In this document: piece by piece, positions 34,648-45,672 of the stretch
Layout: each line of letters starts with the position of its first letter
Numbering within the stretch: the first letter of the stretch is position 1
Source of the DNA: Dugong dugon
Lineage: Eukaryota > Chordata > Mammalia > Sirenia > Dugongidae
NCBI GenBank assembly: GCA_030035585.1
Contig: CM057467.1
Coordinates: 67,754,941 to 67,818,940 of the forward strand
Direction of reading: 5' to 3'
DNA: 64,000 nt
Notes under the pieces: model-generated
The model's input: only the letters and a program-made list of their open reading frames with translations
The model's database searches: none
What the model was told of the DNA's origin: nothing
Translations under genes and position numbers: made by a program

Positions 34648-34974
34648 CAGTCAGCCTTCCATATCCACGAGTTCTGCATCTGCAGATCCAACCAACTACA
34701 GATTTAAAATATCTGGGAAAAGAAGAAAAGAAAAAAAATACAGACCATTTTTTCCTTGTCATTAGCCCCTAAACAATACAGTATAACAACAATTTACATA
34801 GCATTTACATTGTATTAGGTATTATAAGTAATCTAGAGATGATTTAAAGCATATGGGTGGATGTGTGTAGGTTATATGCAAATACTACACCATTTTATAA
34901 AAGGGGCTTTGAGAGGATTTTGGTATCTGCGGGGGTCCTGGAAGCAGTCCCCCGTGGATACCAAGGGACGACTG
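34648..34974 (+). mobile_element. MER2 (Tigger/pogo-type MITE), complete
   Basis: The termini 'cagtcagccttcc' and 'gggacgactg' form inverted repeats, with TA dinucleotides on both sides (34646-34647, 34975-34976), as expected for mariner-superfamily insertion. The interior matches MER2: 'cctaaacaatacagtataac', 'ggttatatgcaaatactaca', 'ggtatctgcgggggtcctgg'. Non-coding; mobilised in the past by a pogo-type transposase. Confidence 0.93.
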
Positions 34975-35159
34975 TAAACGGAGAGGTTGGAAGTTAAGAA
35001 AACAAAAGTGACTGTGTGAGTGTGAGTACATGCAGAAAAAATCTTGAAGGATGATTGTGCATTAAAATAGAAATTGTGATTTCTCTCTGAAGGGTGGGGA
35101 CGCGGGAATCTTTATTATTTTCTTTGTGCTCTTCTGTATTTTCAGTTACTCGCAAAAAT

Positions 35160-35480
35160 TTCACAGGTAACTACTAGACAGAATCCTTGCTTTTGAAAAG
35201 CTCACAATCTTGTTAGGATGGGATAGAGAAAAAACAAAACAAATAAACACACCATTAACTGCAAATACTGTTAAGCGTTAGGACGCTAACAAGACAGTTA
35301 ACTTGAGAGAAACTTCGAAAATTGGGCAAGACCAACTTCAGCTGGGATGGCCAGAGAAGGCCACTCTATAGAGATGACATTGGATTGAGACATGAAAAAT
35401 AAGGCATCCAGATGAAAGTAGGAGTATTCTAGAAAGAAGAAACAGCCATTCAAAGGTCCTGGAATAAAAAAGAATTCTGT
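35160..35480 (-). mobile_element. L2 LINE relic
   Basis: 'gcttttgaaaagctcacaat', 'aaaacaaataaacacaccat', 'ccattcaaaggtcctggaat' follow an antisense L2 3' UTR. Confidence 0.65.
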
Positions 35481-36384
35481 ACAATCACCATATATTATTC
35501 CTATAATCAGAAAAAAAAAAATCAAATACCTATTTTAACCCCCAAACATAGGACAAGTCTGAATTCTCCTGTTTTGTGGGCCCGATCAGAGGGAAGTTGG
35601 CATAAGACAGAGGGTGGGAAGCTGAGGGAACTGCCCCTCATATCCACCGTTGAATGCTTCTCTAGATAGATACCTCCCAAGAGGCAACTCATGATTTGCT
35701 TCACTTTTCTTGATTTTAAGCAATTTTTTCCTTTACATTTTAGCATTTCTGAAAGCAGAAGGTATCTTGCAATCAGTGTATTTTAAGGCAGTGCCTTGTT
35801 TGGTTTTCCCAAAAAGGCCATTATTGAATCAATGGTACATCTTACAATTGCTGCCATCTTAGGACTGATGAAATACAGTAATGTCCTTGAGGGAACAGGT
35901 GGTGCTAAGAGGGCCAGCTGAAGAGAACAGAGCTGGTGTCTTACGGGACTCCGTCCACCTCAGAGCACTAGCCGTGACAAAGCTGTTTGCAGGTCACTAG
36001 GGTACAGAAATGCTTACAGCATGGCCCTGGCCAGCCCCCAGGGAATGACTACAAAAGCAAACAGGCCAGTAATCAGTCAAGCAACACTGCTGGGTAAGTA
36101 CTAGGGTTGAGAGAGGCCCTGGAGGCTGGGGAAGCCACAGGTAGTACCGCCTAATCCTGCTTGGGTGGGAAGGGGATGGCCTTAGAAAGCTTCCTGAAGC
36201 TGGTGGCACTTACGCTGAGTCTCACGAGATGAAAGTTTATCAGGCAGACAAGGCAGGAAGGGCATTTGAGACAAAAGGTCAGAGGCATACAGTTGTACCT
36301 TTGGGGACACATGAGCTGCTATATGTGACTGAAGCAGGTTGTATACAGAGAGTGCCTGTCATCAAAGATTGTGCTGGGCCTTGG
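35481..36384. other. Unassigned spacer with an L2-like end
   Basis: No gene seen. 36100-36300 has L2-like text ('gcaggaagggcatttgagac'). Confidence 0.4.
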
Positions 36385-36390
36385 ATGCAT

Positions 36391-37142
36391 TTATTAGGGT
36401 TCTCTAGAGAAACAGAACCAGCAGGATATTTGATACATATATATACACACATATACATATATACAAAATCTTGTTATATAGGTATGTATATAGCAGCCCT
36501 GGTGACACAAAGGTTAAGTGCTCAGCTGCTAACCAAAAGGTCAGCAGTTCGAACCCACAAGCAGCTCCAAGGGAGAAAAGACTTGACCATCTGATCCCGT
36601 AAAGATTACGGCCTTGGATACACAATGTGGCAGTTCTACTCCGTCGTTTAGAGTCACTATGAGTAGAAATCAACTTGATGGCATGTAACAACACATACAC
36701 ACACACACATATACAGACACACACAACACAAACATCTACACACTCAACATAAGCATATCGAGAGCGAGAGGTTGATTTGTGTTAAAGAATTGGCTCATGA
36801 GATTGTGGGGGCTGGCAAGTTCAAAATTCGCAGAGCAGGCAACAAGCTGGAAACTCCAGCACTCTTGAATCCAAAATCCATACAGCAGGATAAAGGCTGG
36901 AAACTTGGCAGGATTTCTATGTTATGATCTTGAGGCAGAAACAGGGAAACATGTTTTTGCTCTTCAGGCCTTTAACCGATTGGATGAGGCCCACCCAGAT
37001 TATTGAGGGTAATCTCCTTTACTTAGAATCAACTGATTTTAAGTGTTACTTCACATCTGCAGAATACTTTCTAGACTAGTGTTTGACCAAACAACTGGGC
37101 ATCATAACCTAGCCAAGGTGACACATAAAATTAACCATCGCA
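36391..37142 (-). mobile_element. Old LTR (ERV class), split by an AfroSINE
   Basis: The minus strand runs from 'tgcgatggttaattttatgt' to 'ctctagagaaccctaataa'. Landmarks are 'gatgaggcccacccagatta' and 'gtttgaccaaacaactgggc' as read on the plus strand. An ATGCAT lies at both edges (36385-36390, 37143-37148) and may be a target duplication. The internal TA/CA microsatellite at 36433-36480 is usual for this LTR. I recognise the family but am unsure of its name. Confidence 0.7.
36493..36693 (+). mobile_element. AfroSINE, full-length class, inside the LTR microsatellite
   Basis: Head 'gcagccctggtgacacaaag', middle 'ccatctgatcccgtaaagat', tail 'agagtcactatgagtag'. It landed in the TA/CA repeat of the LTR, so the target duplication cannot be told from the microsatellite. 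Confidence 0.92.
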
Positions 37143-37214
37143 ATGCATGTCAAGGGAACTGAAGACTGAAAGATTTTAAGCCAACAAGTGACATGGTTAC
37201 ATTTACACTTAAAA

Positions 37215-37446
37215 ACTGTGCTGTCCAGTATGGTAGCAGCTAGCCACAGGTGGCTATTTAGATTCATTAAAATTAAGTAACTTTTTTAAAAGCCATGGGG
37301 ATACTGGAAGAAAGTTAAACTAAATAAAAAACTCAGTTCCTCAGTCACACTTCAAGTGCTCAACAGCCAAATGTATCAAGTTGGATTTGGACAGTATAAA
37401 TGCAGAACATGTATGTAATGACAGAAATTTCTGTTGGACATTGCTG
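37215..37446 (+). mobile_element. hAT-Charlie type MER relic
   Basis: Terminal 'tgctgtccagtatggtag' and the opposite end 'ttctgttggacattgct' are imperfect inverted repeats. The interior has 'agccacaggtggctattta' and 'ttcctcagtcacacttcaag'. Non-autonomous. Confidence 0.75.
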
Positions 37447-37499
37447 CTTTTGAACGATCACTTGAGGATGGGTGGCTGGCTGGATGGACAGACAAAAGA

Positions 37500-37610
37500 A
37501 ACAGTAATAACAGTGGTGCTGACTGTGTACCAGGCATCATTCTGAGTGCTTTTCATGTGTTGTTCATCGAACCCTCACAGCTTCGCACAGATGAATGTAC
37601 AGGTCCATTG
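37500..37610 (-). mobile_element. MIR fragment
   Basis: 'gactgtgtaccaggcatcat' and 'tcatcgaaccctcacagc' are an antisense MIR arm. The rest up to 37974 is unassigned; two open frames there (37434-37878) overlap each other and are not recognised. Confidence 0.6.
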
Positions 37611-37974
37611 GGTTTCAGGAGCTTTGGGAGCAGGGCCACAGCTGTGGGCCATTTTTCAGCATTTTCCAAACTTAGCTTCTGGCTTCTCCTGGACCCAGGG
37701 TTATATTGTTTGTATTTCTGGAGGGGACACTGGGGAGGGTTGGAACCACAGCTTCGCTGAAAAGGTCATCATCTCCCCAGGCCATAGACAGTCAAGAAGG
37801 GGCTTCTTCCAGATCCCCACATTTTACGATGAACACCGTGCAACCTTGCTGGGAAGTTCTTCCAAGTGTCTAACCTAGCTTTCCAACTACAATTGATGGC
37901 TATTTCTTCTGGCTTTATTTCCCCTTCAGAAAATGGAGATGATATTGTACTCATATTAAAATCACTGTACTTAT

Positions 37975-38215
37975 ATAGCACTTACTCTGTACCAGGCACT
38001 GTGTTTAAGCATTTTACACAACAACTCATTTCATCTTCACAAGAACCTTATGAGTTAGGTGCCATTAGTCCTCCCATTTTAATAAGGAAACTGAGGAATG
38101 GTGAGGTTCAGTAACTTCCCTAAAGCCACACTCTACCCAAGCTAATAAGTGGTGGTGCTAGGATTTGAATGCTCACCATCTGGCCCCAGAGTCCAGTTCT
38201 TAGCCATGGCACTAT
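37975..38215 (-). mobile_element. MIR SINE, nearly full length
   Basis: Antisense MIR: 'gtaccaggcactgtgtttaa', 'aataaggaaactgaggaatg', 'ggatttgaatgctcaccatc', 'agttcttagccatggcacta'. Confidence 0.9.
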
Positions 38216-39889
38216 AAAGGCTCTCATAATAAATCTTCTGGAACTAGGAGACAGCTGCTAAGTGTACTTGCCACCTGTTTTGGCTGGAGTGATATGAGAA
38301 CTTGATTCTGTTCCAGAAAACCTTGGCTGAAAGTTATGCTCAGACATAGCACAAGTGCCTCACGTTTTAGGGACACTGTATGCCACTTTTACGGTATTTT
38401 TCTGCCAGGAGTAATTACGGTAATAGCCATCCTCCATTTACACCTTGTTTTCTGGTTGACAAAGCACCTTCATTTGCATGTTCTCATTTCATCATCACAC
38501 CCACCTTTAGAGGAAGGTGAAGCTAAGAGTGTAGCTCAGCCCACGTAGCACAAGGAGCCCATTAAAGTGAAGGCACCTGCTCCAGATTACTCATCCCCTC
38601 CGGGATAAGGCACATCTCGAGTTCTGTTTCTGTTGATGGAGAGCCTCTAAGGCCTTGCCAGTCAGTTTCAAAGTCAAACCACTGTAGGTCTTATCAGGTC
38701 ATGACCCCGTGTATGTACCCAGGCCAAGATACCGTCCAATTGATCAGAAATAGTTTCAGAATAACTAAGACTTCCACTTAATATTTCTCAAATGCTGTCA
38801 AGGGACATTGCTTCTACAACAAAACTTCTTAAACTTTGTCTTTATTCCCCCTACTGCATTTACAAACATCAGCACCTCCTATGTCTCTTTTAAGATCTTC
38901 ATTATAATTTTTTATACATAGTGAGTATTTATAAAAAATGTGTACAGGCTAAAGAATAGTGCTGTTATGTCCCCACCTGCTAATTTAAGAAATAGAACAT
39001 TATACTGCCTTCGATGCCCTGTGGGTCCCTACCATCCCACTCACTCATTCTAGGTACTTGCCCTCTTGACTTTTGTGTGAATCGTTATCTCTTGCTTTCC
39101 TTTCTAGCCCTGGACCACTTTTCAACCCTTCCCCCAAAAAGTACCCCCCTCCAGGCGTAGCTCACACACCTTTTAGCCACCAGTCCTTGCTCCTTGCCCT
39201 ACACCTGTCTGGCAGGACCTTTTCTGATGGGTGGGAAAGGGCTTAGAAAAGGGGGAGAGAGGACCCAGGCAGAATCCTCTTTCCCTGATAGGAACACTCA
39301 TGGTGAATGCTCTTTGTCCAGTTGTACACACATTGGTAGGGTCTTCTTTCTGTATTTATTTTTGGAGTGCCGCTGTGTCACCTGGAACAAGATCCTTCAT
39401 CATTTGGACTTCTAGGCTGGTGAGGGACTTGCGTAGACTGGGGTTTCCTAAAATTGTCATTTATTCTACAGATCTTTTTGAAGCCAAGCAGTATCGTATG
39501 TACAGGATATGTAGTGGAAACTAAGACAAGTTCCCTGACCACGAGGAATTTACTGTCTCAGGCAAGTCTTGTCCCCACTCCACCACTGGCTCTGAACCTC
39601 CCTTGGATTGTATTACTACTCTGTTCACTTTTAAAGGGTATGGTGGGGGGTGAAATTAGATAATAAATACGGAAGTACTTTGAAAAGCTGAGGACGATCG
39701 TGGATGCCATTGTTTTTATGACAAATATAGTCCCTGAAATGAAGTTGGTGGAACATAAAGGGCTGGAGCTTTGAGTACCCACAGCTGTAGTTACCCTCTG
39801 TGCCACTAGATGTCAGTGATGTGTAGGAGGGGGAGGGGAGCCAAAGGTGATGAACTATGGCCAAGTTCTGAAAAGTACAAAATAACAGC
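38216..39889. other. Unassigned spacer
   Basis: No gene found. 38440-38520 and 39590-39665 have MIR/L2-like fragments. 38870-39130 may be a decayed retroelement. Open frames at 39194-39524 are short and unrecognised. Confidence 0.4.
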
Positions 39890-40035
39890 TTACTGTGTGC
39901 TAGAGGCTGTTCAAGAATATTTTATTTGTTATGCCATTTGGCACTCACAGAAACCCTACAGTTTTTGTATGCTCATCCCCATTTTACAGATGTGGAAACC
40001 TGTGCTCAGAGAGGGGAAGGGACATAAGTGGCAGA
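39890..40035 (-). mobile_element. MIR fragment
   Basis: 'gcttactgtgtgctagaggc', 'ccccattttacagatgtgga' and 'ctgtgctcagagaggggaag'. Confidence 0.8.
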
Positions 40036-41289
40036 ACCTTCTCCTCTGCTCCATCTAAGAGTACCAGGCAAAGATTGCTAGAGGCTAAAAACAGCCCTGG
40101 TATGAGAGGGTATTCAACCAGATGGCCATTAATTGCTGCTAAACTGCTATAAACAGCTTCTCCCCATATTTGTGGTAACAAATGGCTGAACAAATGCACG
40201 AGACCCAGAAAGCTCTGCAGTTATTGAAACCCCCATGGATTCCCATGAGGGTTGTAAGTACAGGGGTTCACTAGGAGATACAAGAGTGCAGGTTGGCAAA
40301 AGAGCCAAGTGGTGGTAGCAGGGCTGTCTGTTCTCCACCAGCTATGTTGGAAGCAGCAATGGCTGTTATGGCCTTGGGCTTGACATGAGGATTACAAAAA
40401 GGTGTCCAGGGACCCAACCCAACCCTTGAAGAGTGTGTAGGTGCATAGGGTGTCAGCACTGAAGGGGTCTAGTCCAAGTGCTTCCATAAAATCCCTGAGA
40501 AGCTCTGCTGAAATCCCTGAGAAGCTCTGCTGTAAAATTAAAGGGGAAAGTGGGGGAGCGTTCAAAGTCAGAGTCATTTGGGGAAAATCTGAATGTAAAG
40601 ATTCCCTCCCCTTCAGAGGCTCAGAAATCCATTAGCATTTCTAAAGATCTTTTGGAGGCCTGCTGTATAAAAGCCTGCTTGCCTTTGATTTCCCCAGAAC
40701 TCACTCTACCTTCTTCCCATCCCCTGTTCACAACAGACTGTGGTGAATAATGACTCTGTCCATCTTTCTTGTTTTACTCCTGCAGGAGCAAGTGCCCCTG
40801 GGAGGGTAAATGACTTGCTCAGGGTCATGGAGGCAAAAAGGACACCAGGTCTCTGACACCAGTGGGAGAGGTGGGGGGTGACAGGGCACAGGGACATGAT
40901 GGGATGATCCAGGAATGACCTTGCAAAGGAAAGAAGGGCTGGTGCAAGGACCTGGACTAAGGTCAGATGCCCCACTGTGGAAAATCACCACAGCACTTCC
41001 TCAAGCTAGAGCCCCTCTGAGGATGGGTACCCAGGTGGTGCTGGAGCAAACCAGAGACCCAGAGGAATGGCTAAGAGACCCAGCTGCTCAGGAGGAGGGG
41101 AGGCTCAGAGGAACTGATGGCAGGATTAAAGTGTCTCTGTGTGACCACCCAGGCATCTAGGGCCAAAGGCCGAGTTACCAGGAGGCAGGTTTGCACCCAG
41201 CAGGATAAAGGCTTATATATGTACTGATCAAATCATTCATAAAGTTTACATGTGTCATTCAATCCAGTCACCCTTTAAGGAAGGTTTTC
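40036..41289. other. Unassigned spacer
   Basis: Apart from the 22-bp duplication, no named element. Several overlapping open frames (40706-41160) contradict each other in frame and strand, and none has a recognisable domain. Confidence 0.4.
40489..40532 (+). repeat. Perfect 22-bp tandem duplication
   Basis: The unit aaatccctgagaagctctgc+tg occurs twice back to back (40489-40510 and 40511-40532) with no mismatch. It is not part of a repeat I recognise. Confidence 0.95.
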
Positions 41290-42055
41290 TTGTTTTAATA
41301 GTTTTATTGTGGTAAAATACACGTAACAAAATATTTGCCAGAACGGCGCAGGACTGGGCAACATTTGTTCCATTGCGCACGGGGTCACCATGAGTCAGGG
41401 CTGACTCAACAACAAATAAATGCCCATCAGAATAAATACAGATAAATTAATATCAAGACACATCAATGGAGAACCACAAAATTCAAAGGAAAAAGAGATC
41501 ATAAAACCATCCAGGTTACCTACAAAGAAATGACTTAAGACAACAGGAGCCATATAGTTATGTATGGTACATGGCCACATAGCCACCGTAACTGCACAGC
41601 TGCAGTGGAAACTAGAATAAACTGGAATGATATCTTCAAAGAGCATTTACAGCTGTGAAACTATCACTTAACTGAATATAAAAAACATTGTCAGATAAAT
41701 AAAAACAGAGTTTATTTCACTAAAAATAAAATTGCCATGTTCAGTGACAATAATTTACGTTTACCATGTTATGCAACCATCACCAATGTCTGCTTCCTGG
41801 AGTTTTTCATCACCCTAAACAGAAACTCAGTACCCCTGAAACAGTAACTGCCCATTCCCCCCTCCACCCAACTCCTGGTGATCACTAATAAACTTTTGCC
41901 TATATGCATTTGCCGGTTCTAGATATTTCATATAAGTGAGATCATTCAATATTTGTCCCTTTGGGTCTGACTTATTTCACTTAACATGTTTTCAGGGTTC
42001 ATCCGTGTCATAGCATGTATCAGGACTTCATTTCTTTTTATTGCTGAATAGTACT
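41290..42055 (-). mobile_element. L1 3' end, interrupted by a composite insertion
   Basis: 41290-41340 ('tttattgtggtaaaatacac') and 41732-42055 ('atgcaaccatcaccaatgtc', 'ggttctagatatttcatata') are contiguous in an antisense L1 3' end. The break holds 41341-41731. The T run at 42055 is not the L1 tail, since the LINE is antisense here. Confidence 0.82.
41341..41731 (+). mobile_element. RTE 3' tip joined to an L1-like fragment, inserted in L1
   Basis: 41341-41418 is the RTE 3' end ('gaacggcgcaggactgggca', 'ggggtcaccatgagtcaggg'). 41420-41731 reads as L1-like DNA ('ggaatgatatcttcaaagag', 'acattgtcagataaataaaa'). TTGCCA occurs on both sides (41335-41340, 41732-41737). Confidence 0.6.
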
Positions 42056-42132
42056 TTTTTTTTTTTTTTTTTGGTCCCTCATTTCTCCCTTTACTGCCTG
42101 TGTTTAGTTTGTTTTTTTTTTTTTTTTTTTTT
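42053..42132 (+). repeat. Two poly-T tracts
   Basis: T runs at about 42055-42072 and 42110-42132, separated by ~40 bases of pyrimidine-rich DNA. Their origin is unclear; they may be reverse-oriented A tails. Confidence 0.7.
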
Positions 42133-42139
42133 GGTGGTG

Positions 42140-42450
42140 AACCATTTTGATTCTGAGGGAGGTACCTTTTATCCTCACTTTACAGATAGGGAAAGCAAAG
42201 CTTACAGAAGTTCACTGATTCCCCAAGTTTGGGAGCTGGGATTAGAATCCAGATCTTTCTAGCCACAACAACCTGTTCTTTTCACAATGATGTCCACAAA
42301 ACGGTGATGATGTTCATGATGTGGTCGATAGATGTGAGGTAGGACTTCTTGGCCCAGTTTTACAGATGGAGGGTCTGAGCCTCAGAGAGGGCAAGTCACT
42401 TGCCTGGCATTGCACAGCTGAGTCTGCAAGCCTAGTCCTTCTCTTGGCTT
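42140..42450 (-). mobile_element. Two MIR fragments
   Basis: 42145-42270 ('cctcactttacagatagg', 'gggattagaatccagatctt') and 42345-42445 ('gcccagttttacagatgga', 'ggcaagtcacttgcctggca') are separate antisense MIR pieces. Confidence 0.7.
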
Positions 42451-43884
42451 CTCTTCTTTGTGGGAGGGAGCAAGCTCCTTATTACTGGACAGGTGGGAGC
42501 AGAGGCTGGATGCCCTCTCCCCCCAGCTTACCTTTGGGGCGAGTCCTCCCTGAACGTGTGGTTGGGAGTAGATGGTAGCTAAGGCCCCTGCTCCCTACCT
42601 GCAGGATCTCTGACTCAGTGCTGAGTGGAGGACAGCACACAGCGAGGTGCCTAGCTTGAAGCAAATTCCTGGAGAGTGATGAGCAGGGGGTGGGGGAGGA
42701 GGCTGCCAGGAGCTAGGGCCCCTGGGAGAAGGGTCCTGAGGGCAGAGCTAGGTGTTTGGCTTTGAGGAGATGGGAAGCCAGGAAAAGATAAGCAGAGCAG
42801 GGAGTGATGTGATCAAACAGTGTTTGTGAAAGATGATTCTCGTGGTTGTGAAGCCGGAGATGGGGCAGGGGAGACACAGGAGACCCATGTGGAGGCTTTT
42901 GCAGACAGCAGATACGGGGGGTCTGGGCAGCCGAGACCAGGATGGCAGACAAGCCTGGGGACAGACAATTCCGTGAGTTAAAGAATAATCCATTGTGCCT
43001 TTCTGATTATGCTTAGTTCTTTGCAGCCCTCACCAGTTACCAGTTACGGGATACGCACTTCCCCTTCCTCTCCTTGGGTTCGACCTTTATGCTGCCAGTT
43101 CGCTTTATCTTGGGCCACTGTCTTTTGTGTTTCACTGAATTATCTGTAGAGTTGTATGTTTTACCTGCTTGCGGTGGGTGTGTTAATGCAGAATTCCAAT
43201 CCAGGTGGTGTTAATTTATCAGACTTTTTTACCTGTTTCAAAATCTGGTTTAAAGAAAAAGAAAAAAAAAAAAGTGAATGTAAGCCCAATGAGGAGTTTT
43301 AAATTTACCATTTGTGGGTGAGAAATATGATCTTCTGTATACTCCGGGTTGCCAAATGCTGTTGAGACAGATTCTCATGTTCACTGTTTTGTAATGTCCT
43401 GGAAATGCCACCCTGAGTGTTGATTTTTCTATCCTCAGCTTACAGGGCAAAATGGTGTTCACTTTTTCTGTTTATTTTTGGAGAAAGTTCAGGGAGAAGC
43501 ATAAAATTCCCTTGGCATGTTTTGAAGAGGACAAAAACACAACCTGGCTTTTGTGTGGTGAAAATGTGGGAAATTTCAGTTTCCAAATGTCTGTGCTGGA
43601 GGAAGCAAGCTGAACTTTGAGGCTCGTTTCCCGGGCCCTCAGCCCAGAGGAGGGGATGTCTGGCAGGAGCTAAGCTGCCTTGGAAAGTCCATGGGTGATT
43701 CATGTTAGAAAGTCCAGGAGCAACTTCAGTCTCCTTTCCTGAGCCTCCAGGGTCGTAGACTCCAGCAGCGAAAAGGAACCTCTTTTTGTCAACCTTATAT
43801 ACCCAAGAAAAAACATACTCAAGGAAAGAAAATCTCTCCAACTGGTTAACTCCTTATGCATAGTTGAAGGAGGAAGCAAAGGGG
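42451..43884. other. Unassigned spacer with L2-like text
   Basis: 42740-42960 resembles an antisense L2 ('gatgtgatcaaacagtgttt'). The minus-strand open frame 43440-43841 (133 codons) is the longest outside recognised repeats; I see no domain, signal peptide or splice support and do not call it. Confidence 0.4.
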
Positions 43885-44045
43885 GAAAGGAATGGACTCT
43901 TGGCCACGAGAGTCTTCAGATCTGCACTCAAATGCCAGCTGTGCCGCCGACTAGCAGCCTGCCCTCAGCAAGTCAGCCCATCTCGTTTTCTCATCTGTGA
44001 AATAGGGATAATAGAGCCCCTATCTCAAGGCTTGTTGTGGGGACT

Positions 44046-44325
44046 ATTGCTGTTATTGTTAATGGCTCCAACTCATGGCAACCCTAAGTACAACAGAATG
44101 AAACATTGCCCAGTCCTGTGCCATCATCATGATCGTTAGTATGTTTAAGTCCATTGTTGAGTGCTTTCCAACCTAGGGGACTCATCTTCTAGCAGTATAT
44201 TGGACGATATTCTGTGATGATCCATAGGGTTTTCATTGGCTAGTTTTAGGAAGTAGATCACCAGGCCCTTTTTCTTTGTCTAGGTCTGGAAGCTCTGCTG
44301 AAACCTGTCCACCATGAGTGATAGA
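44046..44325 (-). mobile_element. RTE/AfroSINE-like composite (third class)
   Basis: 44046-44150 resembles the RTE 3' UTR ('gaaacattgcccagtcctgt', then 'gccatcatcatgatcgttag'). 44195-44310 carries the third-class middle ('gggttttcattggctagttt', 'aggaagtagatcaccaggcc') and 'ggaagctctgctgaaacctg'. It is either a longer RTE-derived element or a LINE/SINE chimera. Confidence 0.65.
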
Positions 44326-44374
44326 CAAACTGATAATACTGTACCTAGCATATAAGTACTAAACAAATATTAGG

Positions 44375-44548
44375 AGGCCTGTTAGCATAGTGGTTAAGAG
44401 CTCGGTTGCTAACCAAAAGGCTGGCAGCTCAAATCCACCAGCTGCTCCTTGGCTCCTTGGAAACCCTATGGGTCAGTTCTACTCTGTCCTGTAGAGTCGC
44501 TATGAGTTGGAATCGACTTGATGGCCATGTTTTTTTGTTTGTTTGTTG
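44375..44548 (+). mobile_element. AfroSINE, short class, with 15-bp perfect TSD
   Basis: The 45-nt block is absent. The duplication taaacaaatattagg (44360-44374, 44549-44563) lies in the host MIR. 'ctgctccttggctccttgg' contains a small 'ctccttgg' duplication. The tail has TTTG repeats. Confidence 0.96.
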
Positions 44549-44636
44549 TAAACAAATATTAGGTATTGCTATTTTTATATTTGTCACTGATGTTTTATAT
44601 AATCATACGTACAAGCAAATTAAAATTGTGTGCGTG

Positions 44637-44659
44637 TGAGAGAGAGAGAGAGAGAGAGA
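44637..44659 (+). repeat. (GA)n microsatellite
   Basis: Eleven uninterrupted GA units. 44660-45212 downstream is unassigned. Confidence 0.9.
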
Positions 44660-45212
44660 CAGTGATTGATTTGGCCTTCCGAGAAAAGGGGTTTAAATTT
44701 GTTTGTGAGAAAGAAGCAAACAGTTCCCTTAGAGACTGGGATATCCTGGGAAAATTTCTATAAGTTGCTGAGACTATGTCTTGCCATTGCCAGAACATTC
44801 CAAGGAACTGGAAGATTCAGCCAGTGGCCCAGCTGTTGACTTTACTGGGCCACAGGTCTTTATGTTTGGCCGGGTTTGTCCTTCCGACATCTAAGCCTTT
44901 GGTGGGGGTAGGAGAGGAGGGGCACAAGTCCCAGGGACTGGCTGCTCTGGGTGCTTTCCAGACAGCTGCTTTGCTCTCCTGAAAAAACGGACCACAGGGG
45001 AAGTCTGAGGAACACGAGGGGAAGGCGAAAATTGACACGTCCATGGTTTAGTGGGCCTCAAGGACAAGGGATCCCAAAATTGTGGGGAGGCACCCCCTCA
45101 GTGGCCTGAGCTTATAGGAATGGATGACCACGTTGATGAGCTCCATCTGGAAATCCACCCCCTATCCCCAAACAATGGCAATAGCAGTTTTACCCAACAC
45201 TTTGACAGTACA

Positions 45213-45427
45213 AGAGCCCCGGTGGCTCAGTGGTTAAAGCGCTTGGCTGCTAAGCAGAAGGTCAGTGGTTTGAACCCACCAGCTGCTCTGCTCTGCAGGG
45301 GAAAGATGTGGCAGTCTGCTTCTGTAAAGATTACAGCCTTGGAAATCCTGTGGGGCAGTAAATCTACTCTGTCCTGTAGGATCGCTATGAGTCAGAATCA
45401 ACTCCATTGGCAGCGGGTTTGGTTTTG
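45213..45427 (+). mobile_element. AfroSINE, full-length class
   Basis: Head 'gagccccggtggctcagtgg', middle 'gtggcagtctgcttctgtaa', tail 'aggatcgctatgagtcag'. The 147-codon open frame through this region is SINE-derived. Confidence 0.93.
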
Positions 45428-45672
45428 GCAATACCATATTTTTAATAACATGGGCCTTCTACATTTGTTTGCCAATCGCGCCCTCCCCCTATAGGTATCT
45501 TCTTAAGCATACTATGCTAATTTTTTTAAGCAACATTTTAAAAAAATTGGCCTAGTGGCACTTAGGAAAATACCTCACAGGAGGAAGGCGGGTTTGGCAA
45601 ACAAACATAGAAAGTGTGCATTATTTGTGTAAAAATATGATACATCATTCCAGTTAATCTCTTTATTGATTC

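Larger units (their letters stand above)
43885..44570 (+). mobile_element. MIR SINE split by two later insertions
   Basis: The MIR starts around 43885 ('gatctgcactcaaatgccag', 'tctcatctgtgaaatagg', 'ggcttgttgtggggacta'), breaks at about 44045, resumes at 44326-44374 ('gtacctagcatataagtact'), and ends after the second insertion at about 44570. Confidence 0.8.

Noticed and set aside
43440-43841. 133-codon minus-strand open frame outside recognised repeats
   Set aside because: No recognisable domain, no convincing start context or splice sites, and of a length that can occur by chance in 64 kb.
45051-45494. 147-codon open frame
   Set aside because: Half of it is a plus-strand AfroSINE; the peptide reflects the SINE sequence.
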